Shown here: piece by piece, positions 8,568 through 16,986 of the stretch | Layout of the letters: every line of letters begins with the position of its first letter | How positions within the stretch are numbered: position 1 is the stretch's first letter | NCBI RefSeq assembly: GCF_022230955.1 | Contig: NZ_JAKKFI010000046.1 | Location: forward strand, 1-64,000 | From: Micromonospora cabrerizensis | GTDB taxonomy: Bacteria > Actinomycetota > Actinomycetes > Mycobacteriales > Micromonosporaceae | Direction of reading: 5' to 3' | Length of the DNA stretch: 64,000 bases | Notes under the pieces: generated by a model | What the model saw: the letters and a program-made list of their open reading frames with translations, nothing else | Told to the model about the DNA's origin: nothing | Database searches by the model: none | Translations under genes and position numbers: made by a program

Positions 8568-9726
8568 GGGGCACTCCCGGTCGGGTACTCAGGGCCCGCT
8601 CGTCGAACATCCGCAGGCCGGGGGCGAACACCTTGCTCACCGGGATGCCGATGTCGTCGTGCGTCAGGTCGACGCTGAACGGCTCGACGCCGGTGACCCG
8701 TTGCACCCGCGACGCAAGCTCACGCAGCACCTGGGTCACGTCCCCCACCGGTGGGGCATTCCGCCGGACCGGCCGGACGGGTCGGTCGACGGTAGGAGGT
8801 GGCACCGGAGGCGCGCCGACGTCGTGGTACGCGGTGGCGTCGATGTCGTCCCGGGCGCCGGAGACCATGACCAGCCGTGACTGCGCCGCCTCCGCCATGG
8901 CCCGACCGACGGCGATCTCCGGGTCCACGTGGCAGCCGAAGCCGCCGAAGGTGACCGGCAGGTCCTCCGACCAGATCGAGGCGGCGTAGCAGGGCACGTC
9001 GACCGCGTTGGTGATGTCGCAGACCTCCACCCAGCAACCGGCCCGCAGCAGCGCCTCGTGCACCGTGCGGGTCATCGCGTTGGTGGCGGTGCCCGGGTCG
9101 GCATAGGTGCGCTCGGCCAACGGTGAGGTGCAGTACGGGGCGATGCAGTCGCGTTCGACGACCTCCAGCAGGGCGTGCAGGCTGGCCTCGGCGAAGGTGT
9201 TCCCGGTGGCCAGCCCGTTGCTGCTGGGGGTGAACAGGGCGCGGTCCCAGTCGCGCCGGACGGTGAAGTCGAGCTCGATGGTGGCGCGGGGCACCAGGCA
9301 ACGCGCACCGGTCACCAGCCCACGGCCGGCCACCCAGTCGAGCTCGACGGCAGAGGTCAGGGGTGACCGTTCCGCCAGGTGCAGCCACCGGACGTCGTAC
9401 GGGAGGTCGAGCGCCTCGGCCGGGGACCGGACGACGGTCCCCGGCCGGAGGTTCTCGGCATGCCAGGACTCGATGCTCTCCATGACCGCGCTGACCCGGG
9501 CCTGCGTCGCGGTGGCGCCGGTGCCGACGCTCACCGCCATGGTGGCTCCGACCGGCCGGTAGGCGACGTGCACCGGTAGGCCGATCTCGTCGAGCCGGGT
9601 GATGTCGGCGACCCGGGTGATCCGGAACCGGTCGAGGATGCCACCGACCCGCTCCCAGGTCTGCTCCACGGTGGCCGTCCGGTAGGTGCCGGATCGGAAC
9701 GCGATGGTCTCGGTCGTGTCAGTCAT
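8560..9726 (-). CDS. Stand-alone YcaO-domain protein (TfuA-associated)
   Basis: A 388-residue YcaO protein without an E1-like domain. The ATP/Mg-binding pattern is visible: RVSAVMESIESWHAEN, then EASLHALLEVVERDC and AVGRAMAEAAQSRLVMVSG. ATG 9726 is preceded by GGGAGC. It ends in the start of the TfuA gene. YcaO enzymes activate backbone amides with ATP. Those paired with TfuA add sulfide to form thioamides, whereas those with E1 proteins form azolines. The cluster also has an E1-fused YcaO (19334-21610), so this copy should have the non-azole role. The precursor gene lies only 27 bp upstream in the same direction. Confidence 0.88.
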   Translation of the reverse strand: MTDTTETIAFRSGTYRTATVEQTWERVGGILDRFRITRVADITRLDEIGLPVHVAYRPVGATMAVSVGTGATATQARVSAVMESIESWHAENLRPGTVVRSPAEALDLPYDVRWLHLAERSPLTSAVELDWVAGRGLVTGARCLVPRATIELDFTVRRDWDRALFTPSSNGLATGNTFAEASLHALLEVVERDCIAPYCTSPLAERTYADPGTATNAMTRTVHEALLRAGCWVEVCDITNAVDVPCYAASIWSEDLPVTFGGFGCHVDPEIAVGRAMAEAAQSRLVMVSGARDDIDATAYHDVGAPPVPPPTVDRPVRPVRRNAPPVGDVTQVLRELASRVQRVTGVEPFSVDLTHDDIGIPVSKVFAPGLRMFDERALSTRPGVPRD

Positions 9727-9753
9727 CGAGGCTCCCGGCGGGGGGTGGGGAAC

Positions 9754-10128
9754 TCAGAGGATGAGGACGGCGATGATGTTGACGTTGTTGTCGGCGATCG
9801 GGGCCACGCCGCCGGCGACCGTCTCCAGCTCGGCCTCGGTCAGCTCGTTGAGGTCGACCAGCGGCACCTCGGGCACGTGCAGCACGTGCAGGCCGGGCGT
9901 GCCGGCCCAGTCGGCGACGACCTGGTCCTTGGTGTAGAGCGTGGCGGGCTGGGCGCGGTCGACCTCGACCCTGGCGCCGGGGGCGACCGGCAGGCCGGCC
10001 GCCGTCGCGTAGGCGGTCGGGTCGGCGAGCAGGCGCTGGAGTTCGTCGTCGCTGCGCCATACCGCGGTGACCAGTTCCGAGTACTTGGTCACGAACCTCG
10101 CGCCATATTCCTGTTCGTCGTTGCTCAT
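9754..10128 (-). CDS. NHLP-leader (proteusin-type) RiPP precursor without Ser/Thr/Cys in core
   Basis: A 124-residue peptide; ATG 10128 is chosen because AGGAAAGG lies upstream and homology to the other precursor begins there. Residues 1-107 form a nitrile-hydratase-alpha-like leader: FVTKYSELVTAVWRSDDELQ, LLADPTAYATAAGLPV, LHVLHVPEVPLVDLNELTEAEL, closing in ETVAGG. Cleavage after the double glycine leaves the 17-residue core VAPIADNNVNIIAVLIL. The core has no Cys, Ser or Thr, so it cannot become an azole or lanthionine. Backbone thioamides, C-methyl groups, N-methyl groups or epimerised residues remain possible. A promoter-like element of its own lies at 10184-10213. Confidence 0.88.
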   Translation of the reverse strand: MSNDEQEYGARFVTKYSELVTAVWRSDDELQRLLADPTAYATAAGLPVAPGARVEVDRAQPATLYTKDQVVADWAGTPGLHVLHVPEVPLVDLNELTEAELETVAGGVAPIADNNVNIIAVLIL

Positions 10129-10183
10129 CGTTCGGTCCTTTCCTCGGGGTGACTGCGAGACGGGGGTGATCGCTGTGGCGAGA

Positions 10184-10213
10184 ACGCTACGAAGATCGAG
10201 CTTCGACAATCAA
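10184..10213 (-). promoter_or_regulatory. Candidate promoter of the second precursor gene
   Basis: On the minus strand TTGATT (10213-10208), an 18-nt spacer and TAGCGT (10189-10184) form a good vegetative-type promoter. The start point would be near 10177, giving a leader of about 50 nt before ATG 10128. The spacer contains CGAAG-ATCGAG-CTTCG, a small inverted repeat at 10190-10206. The surrounding DNA is AT-richer than the genes. It would let the second precursor be made independently of the first. Confidence 0.45.
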
Positions 10214-10274
10214 CGATTTCGCGTTACTGCCATCAGAATCTGCCGCGCCGGCCAGTGCGCGGCTGACTTCGGTG

Positions 10275-10637
10275 TCAGGTGCAGCAGCACGGGCAGCAGC
10301 AGGCGCAGCTGGGGTCCAGGCCGGCGACGACGCTGTCCAGCTCGTCCTCGGCCAGTTCCGCCTGGGCCACCGGCAACAGCGACGGCACGAAGAGCACGAA
10401 GGTGCCGGTGCTCCCCGCCTGCTGCCAGGACTCGACCTGCACCTCGAGGTCCGGATCGGAGTCGGCGACGTCCCGCACCACGCGGACCTGCACATCCTCC
10501 GACAGGTGCAGCCCGTAGCCGGCGAGGAACCCGCGGGGGTCCCGGTCGAGCGCCTGCTCCTTGACCGGGTCGGCCCAGACGTCGGCGACCAGCCGGCTGT
10601 ACGCGGCCACGAAGACCGCTCGATCGACAGGTGTCAC
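10275..10637 (-). CDS. NHLP-leader RiPP precursor with seven-cysteine core
   Basis: A 120-residue peptide. GTG 10637 behind AAGGGAG is chosen; the open frame reaches 10727 but the extra 30 residues are Pro/Arg-rich and atypical. Residues 1-106 form a nitrile-hydratase-like leader (AVFVAAYSRLVADVWADPVK, DPRGFLAGYGL, FVLFVPSLLPVAQAELAEDELD) ending in SVVAG, matching the ETVAGG end of the sister precursor. Cleavage there gives the core LDPSCACCCPCCCT with seven Cys, one Ser and one Thr. That composition is made for cyclodehydration to thiazol(in)es by the E1-YcaO and SagB enzymes of the cluster. Confidence 0.9.
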   Translation of the reverse strand: MTPVDRAVFVAAYSRLVADVWADPVKEQALDRDPRGFLAGYGLHLSEDVQVRVVRDVADSDPDLEVQVESWQQAGSTGTFVLFVPSLLPVAQAELAEDELDSVVAGLDPSCACCCPCCCT

Positions 10638-10993
10638 ACCCTGCTCCCTTCGGTGGTCGACCGCCGGTGGCGGCGACGGGCAGCGCGGGAGGTTCCGGGC
10701 CGCCGGTTTCGCTTCATGGTGGGTCACCGGCGAATCCGGTCCGTCCGGAGAGCGGGAATTTCATCGAATGTGGCCGCGAAAAGGTCACGCTGCGGCGAAA
10801 GCCGGGTAATTGGGAATCCGTGACTTGCGGCGGATGGCGATCCTAATGATTGTCACCACTGTGGACAAGTAGTAATTCCTCGCCTGTCACCCGCCCGGTG
10901 CCCACACCTACGCTGCGATCGGCGGACCGCACAGCGCGACAGCGGTTCGACGGGGTTGCCGTGTTCCGTCACCGAGTGCTGCCGGAGGCCACC
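10638..10993. other. Divergent regulatory region between precursors and MerR-type gene
   Basis: These 356 bp hold no convincing gene. They separate the minus-strand precursor genes from the plus-strand MerR-type regulator. The key elements are the back-to-back promoters and inverted repeat at 10840-10878. If transcription of the Cys-rich precursor starts near 10833, its mRNA has an untranslated leader close to 195 nt. Confidence 0.6.
10840..10878. promoter_or_regulatory. Overlapping divergent promoters around an inverted repeat
   Basis: TTGTC (10850-10854) and GACAA (10864-10868) form an inverted repeat with a 9-bp centre. Each arm doubles as a -35 box. On the minus strand TTGTCC (10868-10863), 17 nt and TAGGAT (10845-10840) face the precursor genes. 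On the plus strand TTGTCA (10850-10855), 17 nt and TAATTC (10873-10878) face the regulator gene. A protein bound to the repeat would touch both promoters at once. The MerR-type protein encoded at 10994 is the obvious candidate, which is inference. Confidence 0.5.
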
Positions 10994-11737
10994 GTGACCA
11001 TCGACGAGGTGACGACGCCCGGCGGCCCGGGCGGGTACAGCGTGGAGGAACTCGCCCGCAAGGTGGGGATGTCGCCCCGCAACATCCGTGCCCACCAGGC
11101 CCGGCGACTGCTGCCGCCGCCGGTGCGGCGTGGCCGGGCGGCGCTCTACGACGACTCCCACGTCCGTCGGCTGGACGCGATCCTCGCTCTGCAACGACAG
11201 GGCTTCAACCTGGTGTCCATCGAGGCGATGCTCGGGGTCCGGGCCAGTGACGAGGCGCCCGACGGATTGACCGCGATGCTGCAACGCCTGACCGCCGACC
11301 GTCCCGCGCTGGCCCACGCGCTGACCCGGCACGGCGTGATCGGCCGGACCACCGACGGCACCGTCCGCACCGTTCGGCCACGCCCGCTGCGCGCCGCCCT
11401 GGACCTGCACCGGGTACGAGTGGGCACGGTGCCGGCTCTACAGACCCTCAGCGAGGTGCTGGACAGCCTCCGGCCGGTGGCCGACGAACTGGTCGCCGCC
11501 GTCACCGCCCGACTGCTGGCCCTCGCCCCGGAGCTGGTACGCGGCGGTGCCCGGTCGTCCTGGGCCGACCTCGACCGGGAAACCCTGCTGCTGACCCAGG
11601 GCGTGGTCAACGTGCTCACCGAGGCGTTCCGGCTCGCCGTGGAGAACCAGTCGGAGGCGCACGTCGCCGAGCTGCTGGAGAACCACCTCGACGCGGACGT
11701 GTGCCTGGAGGACAGCACTGACATCGACAACGGCTGA
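10994..11737 (+). CDS. MerR-family transcriptional regulator of the RiPP cluster
   Basis: A 247-residue protein. The frame is open from 10850, but GTG 10994 has GGAGG five bases upstream and begins just before the DNA-binding domain. Residues about 14-85 are a MerR winged helix (GYSVEELARKVGMSPRNIRAHQARRLLPPPV, GRAALYDDSHVRRLDAILALQRQGFNLVSIEAML). The C-terminal about 150 residues are helical, with no Cys or His cluster for a metal, so a ligand cannot be predicted; a peptide or other small molecule is possible. It is divergent from the precursors and converges on the second ABC transporter gene 8 bp away. Confidence 0.85.
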   Translation: MTIDEVTTPGGPGGYSVEELARKVGMSPRNIRAHQARRLLPPPVRRGRAALYDDSHVRRLDAILALQRQGFNLVSIEAMLGVRASDEAPDGLTAMLQRLTADRPALAHALTRHGVIGRTTDGTVRTVRPRPLRAALDLHRVRVGTVPALQTLSEVLDSLRPVADELVAAVTARLLALAPELVRGGARSSWADLDRETLLLTQGVVNVLTEAFRLAVENQSEAHVAELLENHLDADVCLEDSTDIDNG

Positions 11738-11745
11738 CCGGCCCG

Positions 11746-14700
11746 TCAGCTCGTGGCGGGCTGCCCGTCCGCCTGCCGGCTCTCCGGCACGGCGTCGGAC
11801 CGCTCCGGCTCGGTGAGCAGTTGCCGCCGCGCCAACCGGTGGAAAAGCCCCTCCGGGTGGTCCATCAGCTCGTCGAAGGTGCCCCGCTGGACGATCCGTC
11901 CCGCTTCGAGGACCACGATGGTGTCCGCCGCCCGGACCGTGGACAACCGGTGGGCGATGACCACCCGGGTCGCGGCCAGGGCCGCGGTGCTCCGGCTGAC
12001 CACCTCCTGGGTGCGGTTGTCCAGGGCGCTCGTCGCCTCGTCGAGGTAGATGATCCGGGGCAGCGGGGCCAGCGCGCGGGCGATCAGCACCCGCTGCCGC
12101 TGCCCGACGGAGAGCGTCCCACCGCCGAAGGGCACCATCGTGCTCATCCCCATCGGCAGCGCCTCCAGGTCGTCGGCGAGGCCGGCCATCCGCGCCGCCT
12201 CCCAGACCTGGTCGAGGGGGAAGCTGCCGGCCCCGCAGATGTTGTCCCGTACCGAGCCGGCGAAGAGCTGGCCGTCCTGCAGGACCACCCCGCACTGCCG
12301 GCGGACCGCGTGCACGTCGAGTTCGGAGAGATCCTGGCCGTCGTAGAGCACCGCGCCCTGCTGCTGGCGTTCGAAGCCGAGCAGCAACCGGAGAAGCGTG
12401 GACTTACCGCAGCCACTCGGTCCGACGATGGCGACGAACTCACCCGGGCGGATGTGCAGGTCGATGTCGACGAGCACGGGTGGCTCGTCCGGCTGGTAGG
12501 CGAAGGTGAGCCGGTGCAGCGCGATCTCGCCGCGCAACTCCCCCGGGTCCACCCGGTCCGGGCGCGCCTCGGGGTCGGCCCGCAGGATCTCCCGCAGGCT
12601 GCCCAGCCGGGGCACCGCCGCGATCACCTCGACCCCGGCCGACACCAGCACCAGCAGCGCGCCGAGCAGCATCGCGAAACCGACGTTGAGAACGAAGAAG
12701 TTGGCCGGCGTGACCCGGCCGGCCAGCGGCCCCATCAGCACGGCGAACAGCACCAGTTGACCGGCGACCGGCAGCACGGTGCCGAAGGCGACCAGGCCCG
12801 CCTGACTCTGCCGGACCCGTTGCAGCGCCGCCCGGGCCGTCGCGGCCACCTCCGACCACCGTGCGTGGGCACGGGTCTCGGCCGCCGCCAGCTTGATCTT
12901 GACGATGCCGCCGAGCAGTTGGTTGGTCATCGCCGCCGCCCGGTGCTCGGCCGGCAGCGCGGACCGTTGCTGGCGGACGATCAGGACGGCGAACGCGCCG
13001 AAGGTCAGCATCGTGACGGCGACGATCCCCGCCGCCCACAGCCCGAGCACGGGCTCGACCACCAGGAGCATGCCGAGGGTCACCGCGACGGTCGCGGCCG
13101 CCGTGACGAGCTGCGGCAGCAGCGCGCTCAGCGCCTCACCGACGAACGAGATCCCCAACATCGAGTTGGCGATCTCACCGCTGCTGCGACCGGCGAAGAA
13201 CCGGGCCGGCAGCCGCATGAGCCGGTCCCAGATCGCCAGCTGCGCGCCGGACTGCATTCGGCCGTCCAACCGCAGCAGGCGCAGGTTCTGCACCACACCC
13301 ACCAGCCCCGCGACCACGGCGGCGCTGAGCATCAGCGCGAGGAAGCCGACCAGGCCGTCCACCTCGCCCTGCCGGGCCAGTTGGCCGAGCACCTGGCCGG
13401 TGGCCAGCGGCACGCCCAGGCCCAGCAGGGCCACGCAGGTGGCGGCGAACAGCAGACCCCGCACGTCGCGGGACGCACCGACCAGCCCGGCCCGCAGCAG
13501 GTGACGCATCCGGGCGGTCGATGGCAGCGGCGCCTGCACCTCGGTCGCCTCGGCGGCGAACGTCGCGGCCGTCGTCGCGTCGATCGGCCCGTACGCCCGG
13601 GTGTCCGGGTCGACGTGGTGGTAGCGGCCCCGGCGAAACACCAGCGGCACCGCGACGGCGCGCTCCGGGTCGTCGCCGGCCCGCCACCCCACCAGTGGCC
13701 CCAGGTCCCGCCGCCACCACCGGTCCGGCAGCCGCACCTCCCGCAGGAACAGGCTGGAGGCCCGGGTCACCGCGTGCACCGCCGCCCGGTCGTCCAGTGG
13801 CGCGCGGCTGCGGTCGGCCGGCTCGTTGATCGGGCTGCCCATCCCCTCGGTGACCACCCGGACCACCGAGGCCGCCCGCCCGTACCGGTCGAAGCCGGCC
13901 TCGGTGTCCGGCACCGGGACCGCACCGCCCGCACCGATCACCCCGATCGACCGGCGGGCCGCCGCGGCGAGCACCGCCGCGTCGGTCTCCCGGCGCCGCT
14001 GCACGGCGCTCAGCAGGGCCGCGTCGGCCTCCTCGATCCGGGTCTCCACCATCCGCAGGAGCCGGGCCACGTGCTGGTCCACGGCCGATCGCAGCTGACC
14101 GTTGACCAGCAGGTCCCAGCTGCCGTGGCTCTCCACCGCGCACGGCGACTCGGCCACCACCCAGTCCCGCTCGGCGACCAGCAGCAGCTCCCGCTCCCCC
14201 GACATCTCCGCCGGGCCACCATCGTTGCGTCGCAGTTGTCCACCGGCGCTGCGCAGCCACCACGCGCCGCCGGTGGAGGTGAGGGCACTCCCCTCCGACA
14301 GCGAGATGATCTCGCGGCCAGAGAGCGTGGACGCCTCCCGAGGGGCCTGCCCGCGGCGCAGCGCGTCGGCGATCGTGACCAGCACCAAATCCACCGCCGC
14401 GACCAGCTCCGTCGCGGCGGTCCGCGCGCGCAGCAACGCTGCCTCGTCCGCCACCCGGCCGAGCCGGACGTGCCGCTCCAGCAGCGAGAGGTGACGCCGG
14501 GACAGCCCGCGCAGCTCCGTGCCGGGCAGCGGCACCAGGATCAACTGCCACGCACCGATCGCGGTGGACGTCGGCACCAGGCCACCGGCGGGCAGCCGGG
14601 CCACGTGGTGACGACGCGAGGGGCTCATCCCGGCCCGGCGCACCGCGAACAGGTCGGCCTCACCCCCGGTCACCAACCAGCCGGCCGCCGGGCCGTCCAG

Positions 14701-14778
14701 GCGACAGACCTGTCGTACGCCGTCCGAGCAGAAGCCGATCAGGCCGCCGGCCGGGGGATCCTCCACCGCGCCACTCAT
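11746..14778 (-). CDS. NHLM-type ABC transporter without peptidase domain (second transporter)
   Basis: A 1010-residue protein; ATG 14778 follows GAGGAG. The first about 380 residues are soluble and lack a C39 Cys/His pair, as in the long second transporter of NHLP bacteriocin export systems. The transmembrane domain spans about residues 420-700 (LLFAATCVALLGLGVPLATGQ and others). The nucleotide-binding domain at about 750-985 has Walker A GPSGCGKST, signature LSVGQRQR and Walker B IIYLDEATSAL. It follows the peptidase-type transporter gene by 24 bp. The two are probably an export pair for the matured peptide(s). Confidence 0.88.
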   Translation of the reverse strand: MSGAVEDPPAGGLIGFCSDGVRQVCRLDGPAAGWLVTGGEADLFAVRRAGMSPSRRHHVARLPAGGLVPTSTAIGAWQLILVPLPGTELRGLSRRHLSLLERHVRLGRVADEAALLRARTAATELVAAVDLVLVTIADALRRGQAPREASTLSGREIISLSEGSALTSTGGAWWLRSAGGQLRRNDGGPAEMSGERELLLVAERDWVVAESPCAVESHGSWDLLVNGQLRSAVDQHVARLLRMVETRIEEADAALLSAVQRRRETDAAVLAAAARRSIGVIGAGGAVPVPDTEAGFDRYGRAASVVRVVTEGMGSPINEPADRSRAPLDDRAAVHAVTRASSLFLREVRLPDRWWRRDLGPLVGWRAGDDPERAVAVPLVFRRGRYHHVDPDTRAYGPIDATTAATFAAEATEVQAPLPSTARMRHLLRAGLVGASRDVRGLLFAATCVALLGLGVPLATGQVLGQLARQGEVDGLVGFLALMLSAAVVAGLVGVVQNLRLLRLDGRMQSGAQLAIWDRLMRLPARFFAGRSSGEIANSMLGISFVGEALSALLPQLVTAAATVAVTLGMLLVVEPVLGLWAAGIVAVTMLTFGAFAVLIVRQQRSALPAEHRAAAMTNQLLGGIVKIKLAAAETRAHARWSEVAATARAALQRVRQSQAGLVAFGTVLPVAGQLVLFAVLMGPLAGRVTPANFFVLNVGFAMLLGALLVLVSAGVEVIAAVPRLGSLREILRADPEARPDRVDPGELRGEIALHRLTFAYQPDEPPVLVDIDLHIRPGEFVAIVGPSGCGKSTLLRLLLGFERQQQGAVLYDGQDLSELDVHAVRRQCGVVLQDGQLFAGSVRDNICGAGSFPLDQVWEAARMAGLADDLEALPMGMSTMVPFGGGTLSVGQRQRVLIARALAPLPRIIYLDEATSALDNRTQEVVSRSTAALAATRVVIAHRLSTVRAADTIVVLEAGRIVQRGTFDELMDHPEGLFHRLARRQLLTEPERSDAVPESRQADGQPATS

Positions 14779-14802
14779 CAGCGTCTCCTCGGATCGTCGT
14801 GG

Positions 14803-16986
14803 TCAGTGGTCCCGGACCAGGCGCGCGTACGCCCCGTCCCGGGCGACGAGCTGCTCGTGGGTGCCACGCTCCACCTCCCGACCGCCGTCGAGCACGACGA
14901 TCAGGTCGCAGTCGCGGACCGTGGACAGGCGGTGGGCCACGATCAGGCAGGTCGCTCCCCGCCGGCGCAGGTGCAGGTCGATCCGGCGCTCGGTCTCGGC
15001 GTCCAGAGCGCTGGTGGCCTCGTCCAGCACCAGCACCCGGGGGTTGCGCACGAGGGCACGGGCGATCTCCAGCCGCTGCCGCTGGCCACCGGAGAAGTTG
15101 CGGGCGTTCTCCCGCACCGGGCTGCCGAGACCACCCGGACGGGCCGCGACCTCGTCGTAGAGGCACGCGTCGGTCAGCGCGGTGACGACGTCCTCGTCGG
15201 CGACCGTGAGGTCCCACATGGTGACGTTGTCCCGGACCGTCCCCTCGAACAGCCGTTGGTCCTGGTCCACCATGGCGACGGTGGCCGCCCAGAGCCCGTC
15301 GTCGGCCGTCGCCCGTTCGAGGCCGTCCACGGTGACCCGGCCGGTCCAGGGACGGTAGAGCCCCGCGACCAGCCGGCCAACCGTCGACTTGCCACTGCCG
15401 GACCGCCCGACGAGCGCCACCCGGGCACCCGGCGGCAGGTCCAGGCTGAAGTTCTCCAGCAGTGGACGACCCAGCGGGTTGTAGCCGAAGGTGACCTCCT
15501 CGATGCGCAGGTGCCCCTCCATCGGCGTCAGCGGGCGGGCGGGTCGGTCCTGGGCCGACGGCAGTGGGTAGCGCTCCACGTCCCGCAGCCGGTTCAGGTC
15601 GGCGCTCATGTCCTGCAGGCGCGAGCCCAGCGCGGTCAGATTGCCCAGCGGCCGGTTCATCGCGACGGCCAGACTCTGCATGCCGACCAGCACGCCGACG
15701 CTCATCGCCTCCGCCACGACCTGCCGGCTACCCAACCCCAGCAGCACCGCGGTGGTCCCCGAGGCGAGCAGCGCCGGCAGGACCGAGAGCACCGCGGTGG
15801 GCACCCCGAGCCGTTGCTGACGGGTGGCGACGGTGGCGTGGCGCGCCGCGAACCGGGCCACGGCGCGTTCCTCCTCGCCGCCGGCCTTCACCGTCTCGAT
15901 CATCTGAACGGTGGTGTAGACCGTCGTCACCAGCTTGCTGCGATCCGCCTGGAGGCCGGCGACGGCGGTGGACCGGGTCGAGGCGACATAGCGGAGCACG
16001 CTGACGTTCAGCCCGGCGAGGACCACCGCGCACAACCCGAGCAGCAGGTCGTAGTGGCAGAGCAGAGCCCCGTACGCCAGCACCAGGCCGGTGTCCACCA
16101 CGGTGGTGGCCGTCCGGCGGGTGAGCACCTCGGCGACCACCTCGTTGCCGCGGACCCGCTGGCTGAGATCGGCGGCCTGCCGCTGGTCGAAGAACGCCGG
16201 CGGCAGCCGCAGCAGATGTCGGAAGAACCGGGCGGCGCTGGCGAGGGCGAGCGCCGTCTCCGCGCGTACGGTCAGGCGTTGCTGAAGCAGGCTGGCCAGG
16301 AAGGTCAGCACGGTGGCCACCGCCACCGCCGCCACCAGGCCGGCGAACGCGGCCCGGTCCTCCTGCAACAGCACCCGGTCGACGAAGACCTTGGCCATCA
16401 CCGGGACGGTCAGACCGACCACGGCGATCAGCAGGCCGAGCAGCAGCATCTGCGCGATCGCCGAGCCCGGGCCGCGCCACCGCTCGGCCAGCGCCCGCAG
16501 CAGTCGGTAGCGGGTGCCGCCGGGCCGGAACTCCGGGCCGGGCTCCATGGTGAGCACGATGCCGGTGAAGGCGCCGTCGAACTCCTCCCAGCTCACCGCG
16601 CGGGGGCCGGTGGCCGGATCGTTGATGAAGACCTTACGGCCGAGCCCTTCCAGCACCACGAAGTGCTCGAACCGCCAGAACAGCACCGCCGGCAGCGCCA
16701 CGGTGGCCAGGCCGGTCAGGTCCATCTGGAAACCCTTGGCCACCATCCCGTACCGGCGGGCGCCCTTGAGCACGGTGGCCGCGGTGGAGCCGTCCCGGCT
16801 CACGCCGCACACCCGACGCAACTCCTCCAGCGGCACGTGCCGACCGTGGTGAGCGAGCAGGATCCCCAGCGCGGCGGCACCGCACTCCACCGCCTCCATC
16901 TGGATCAGCGTGGGCGTACGGACCCGTCGACGCCGAAGCCTGGGCAGCTCCGGGGTGCCGCCGACAGCGGTCGTCGGCGCGCTCAT
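14803..16986 (-). CDS. C39-peptidase ABC transporter, leader-cleaving exporter
   Basis: A 727-residue protein of the NHLM bacteriocin transporter type. The N-terminal peptidase C39 domain has the catalytic Cys in QMEAVECGAAAL, the His in FEHFVVLEG and the Asp in INDPATGPR. Transmembrane helices occupy about residues 165-450. The nucleotide-binding domain has GRSGSGKST, FSGGQRQRLEIARAL and VLVLDEATSALD. Such proteins cut after double-glycine-type sites, matching the VAGG and VVAG leader ends of the two precursors, and export the core. ATG 16986 overlaps the stop of the HlyD-type gene by four bases (ATGA), so the export genes are translationally coupled. Confidence 0.92.
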   Translation of the reverse strand: MSAPTTAVGGTPELPRLRRRRVRTPTLIQMEAVECGAAALGILLAHHGRHVPLEELRRVCGVSRDGSTAATVLKGARRYGMVAKGFQMDLTGLATVALPAVLFWRFEHFVVLEGLGRKVFINDPATGPRAVSWEEFDGAFTGIVLTMEPGPEFRPGGTRYRLLRALAERWRGPGSAIAQMLLLGLLIAVVGLTVPVMAKVFVDRVLLQEDRAAFAGLVAAVAVATVLTFLASLLQQRLTVRAETALALASAARFFRHLLRLPPAFFDQRQAADLSQRVRGNEVVAEVLTRRTATTVVDTGLVLAYGALLCHYDLLLGLCAVVLAGLNVSVLRYVASTRSTAVAGLQADRSKLVTTVYTTVQMIETVKAGGEEERAVARFAARHATVATRQQRLGVPTAVLSVLPALLASGTTAVLLGLGSRQVVAEAMSVGVLVGMQSLAVAMNRPLGNLTALGSRLQDMSADLNRLRDVERYPLPSAQDRPARPLTPMEGHLRIEEVTFGYNPLGRPLLENFSLDLPPGARVALVGRSGSGKSTVGRLVAGLYRPWTGRVTVDGLERATADDGLWAATVAMVDQDQRLFEGTVRDNVTMWDLTVADEDVVTALTDACLYDEVAARPGGLGSPVRENARNFSGGQRQRLEIARALVRNPRVLVLDEATSALDAETERRIDLHLRRRGATCLIVAHRLSTVRDCDLIVVLDGGREVERGTHEQLVARDGAYARLVRDH

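Noticed and set aside
10190..10206. A small hairpin between the two precursors as a terminator or attenuator
   Set aside because: The stem CGAAG/CTTCG is only five base pairs and fits inside a promoter spacer. It would not stop transcription.
10638..10727. A 30-residue N-terminal extension of the Cys-rich precursor
   Set aside because: The extension is Pro/Arg-rich and has no counterpart in the sister precursor. GTG 10637 has a good ribosome site.
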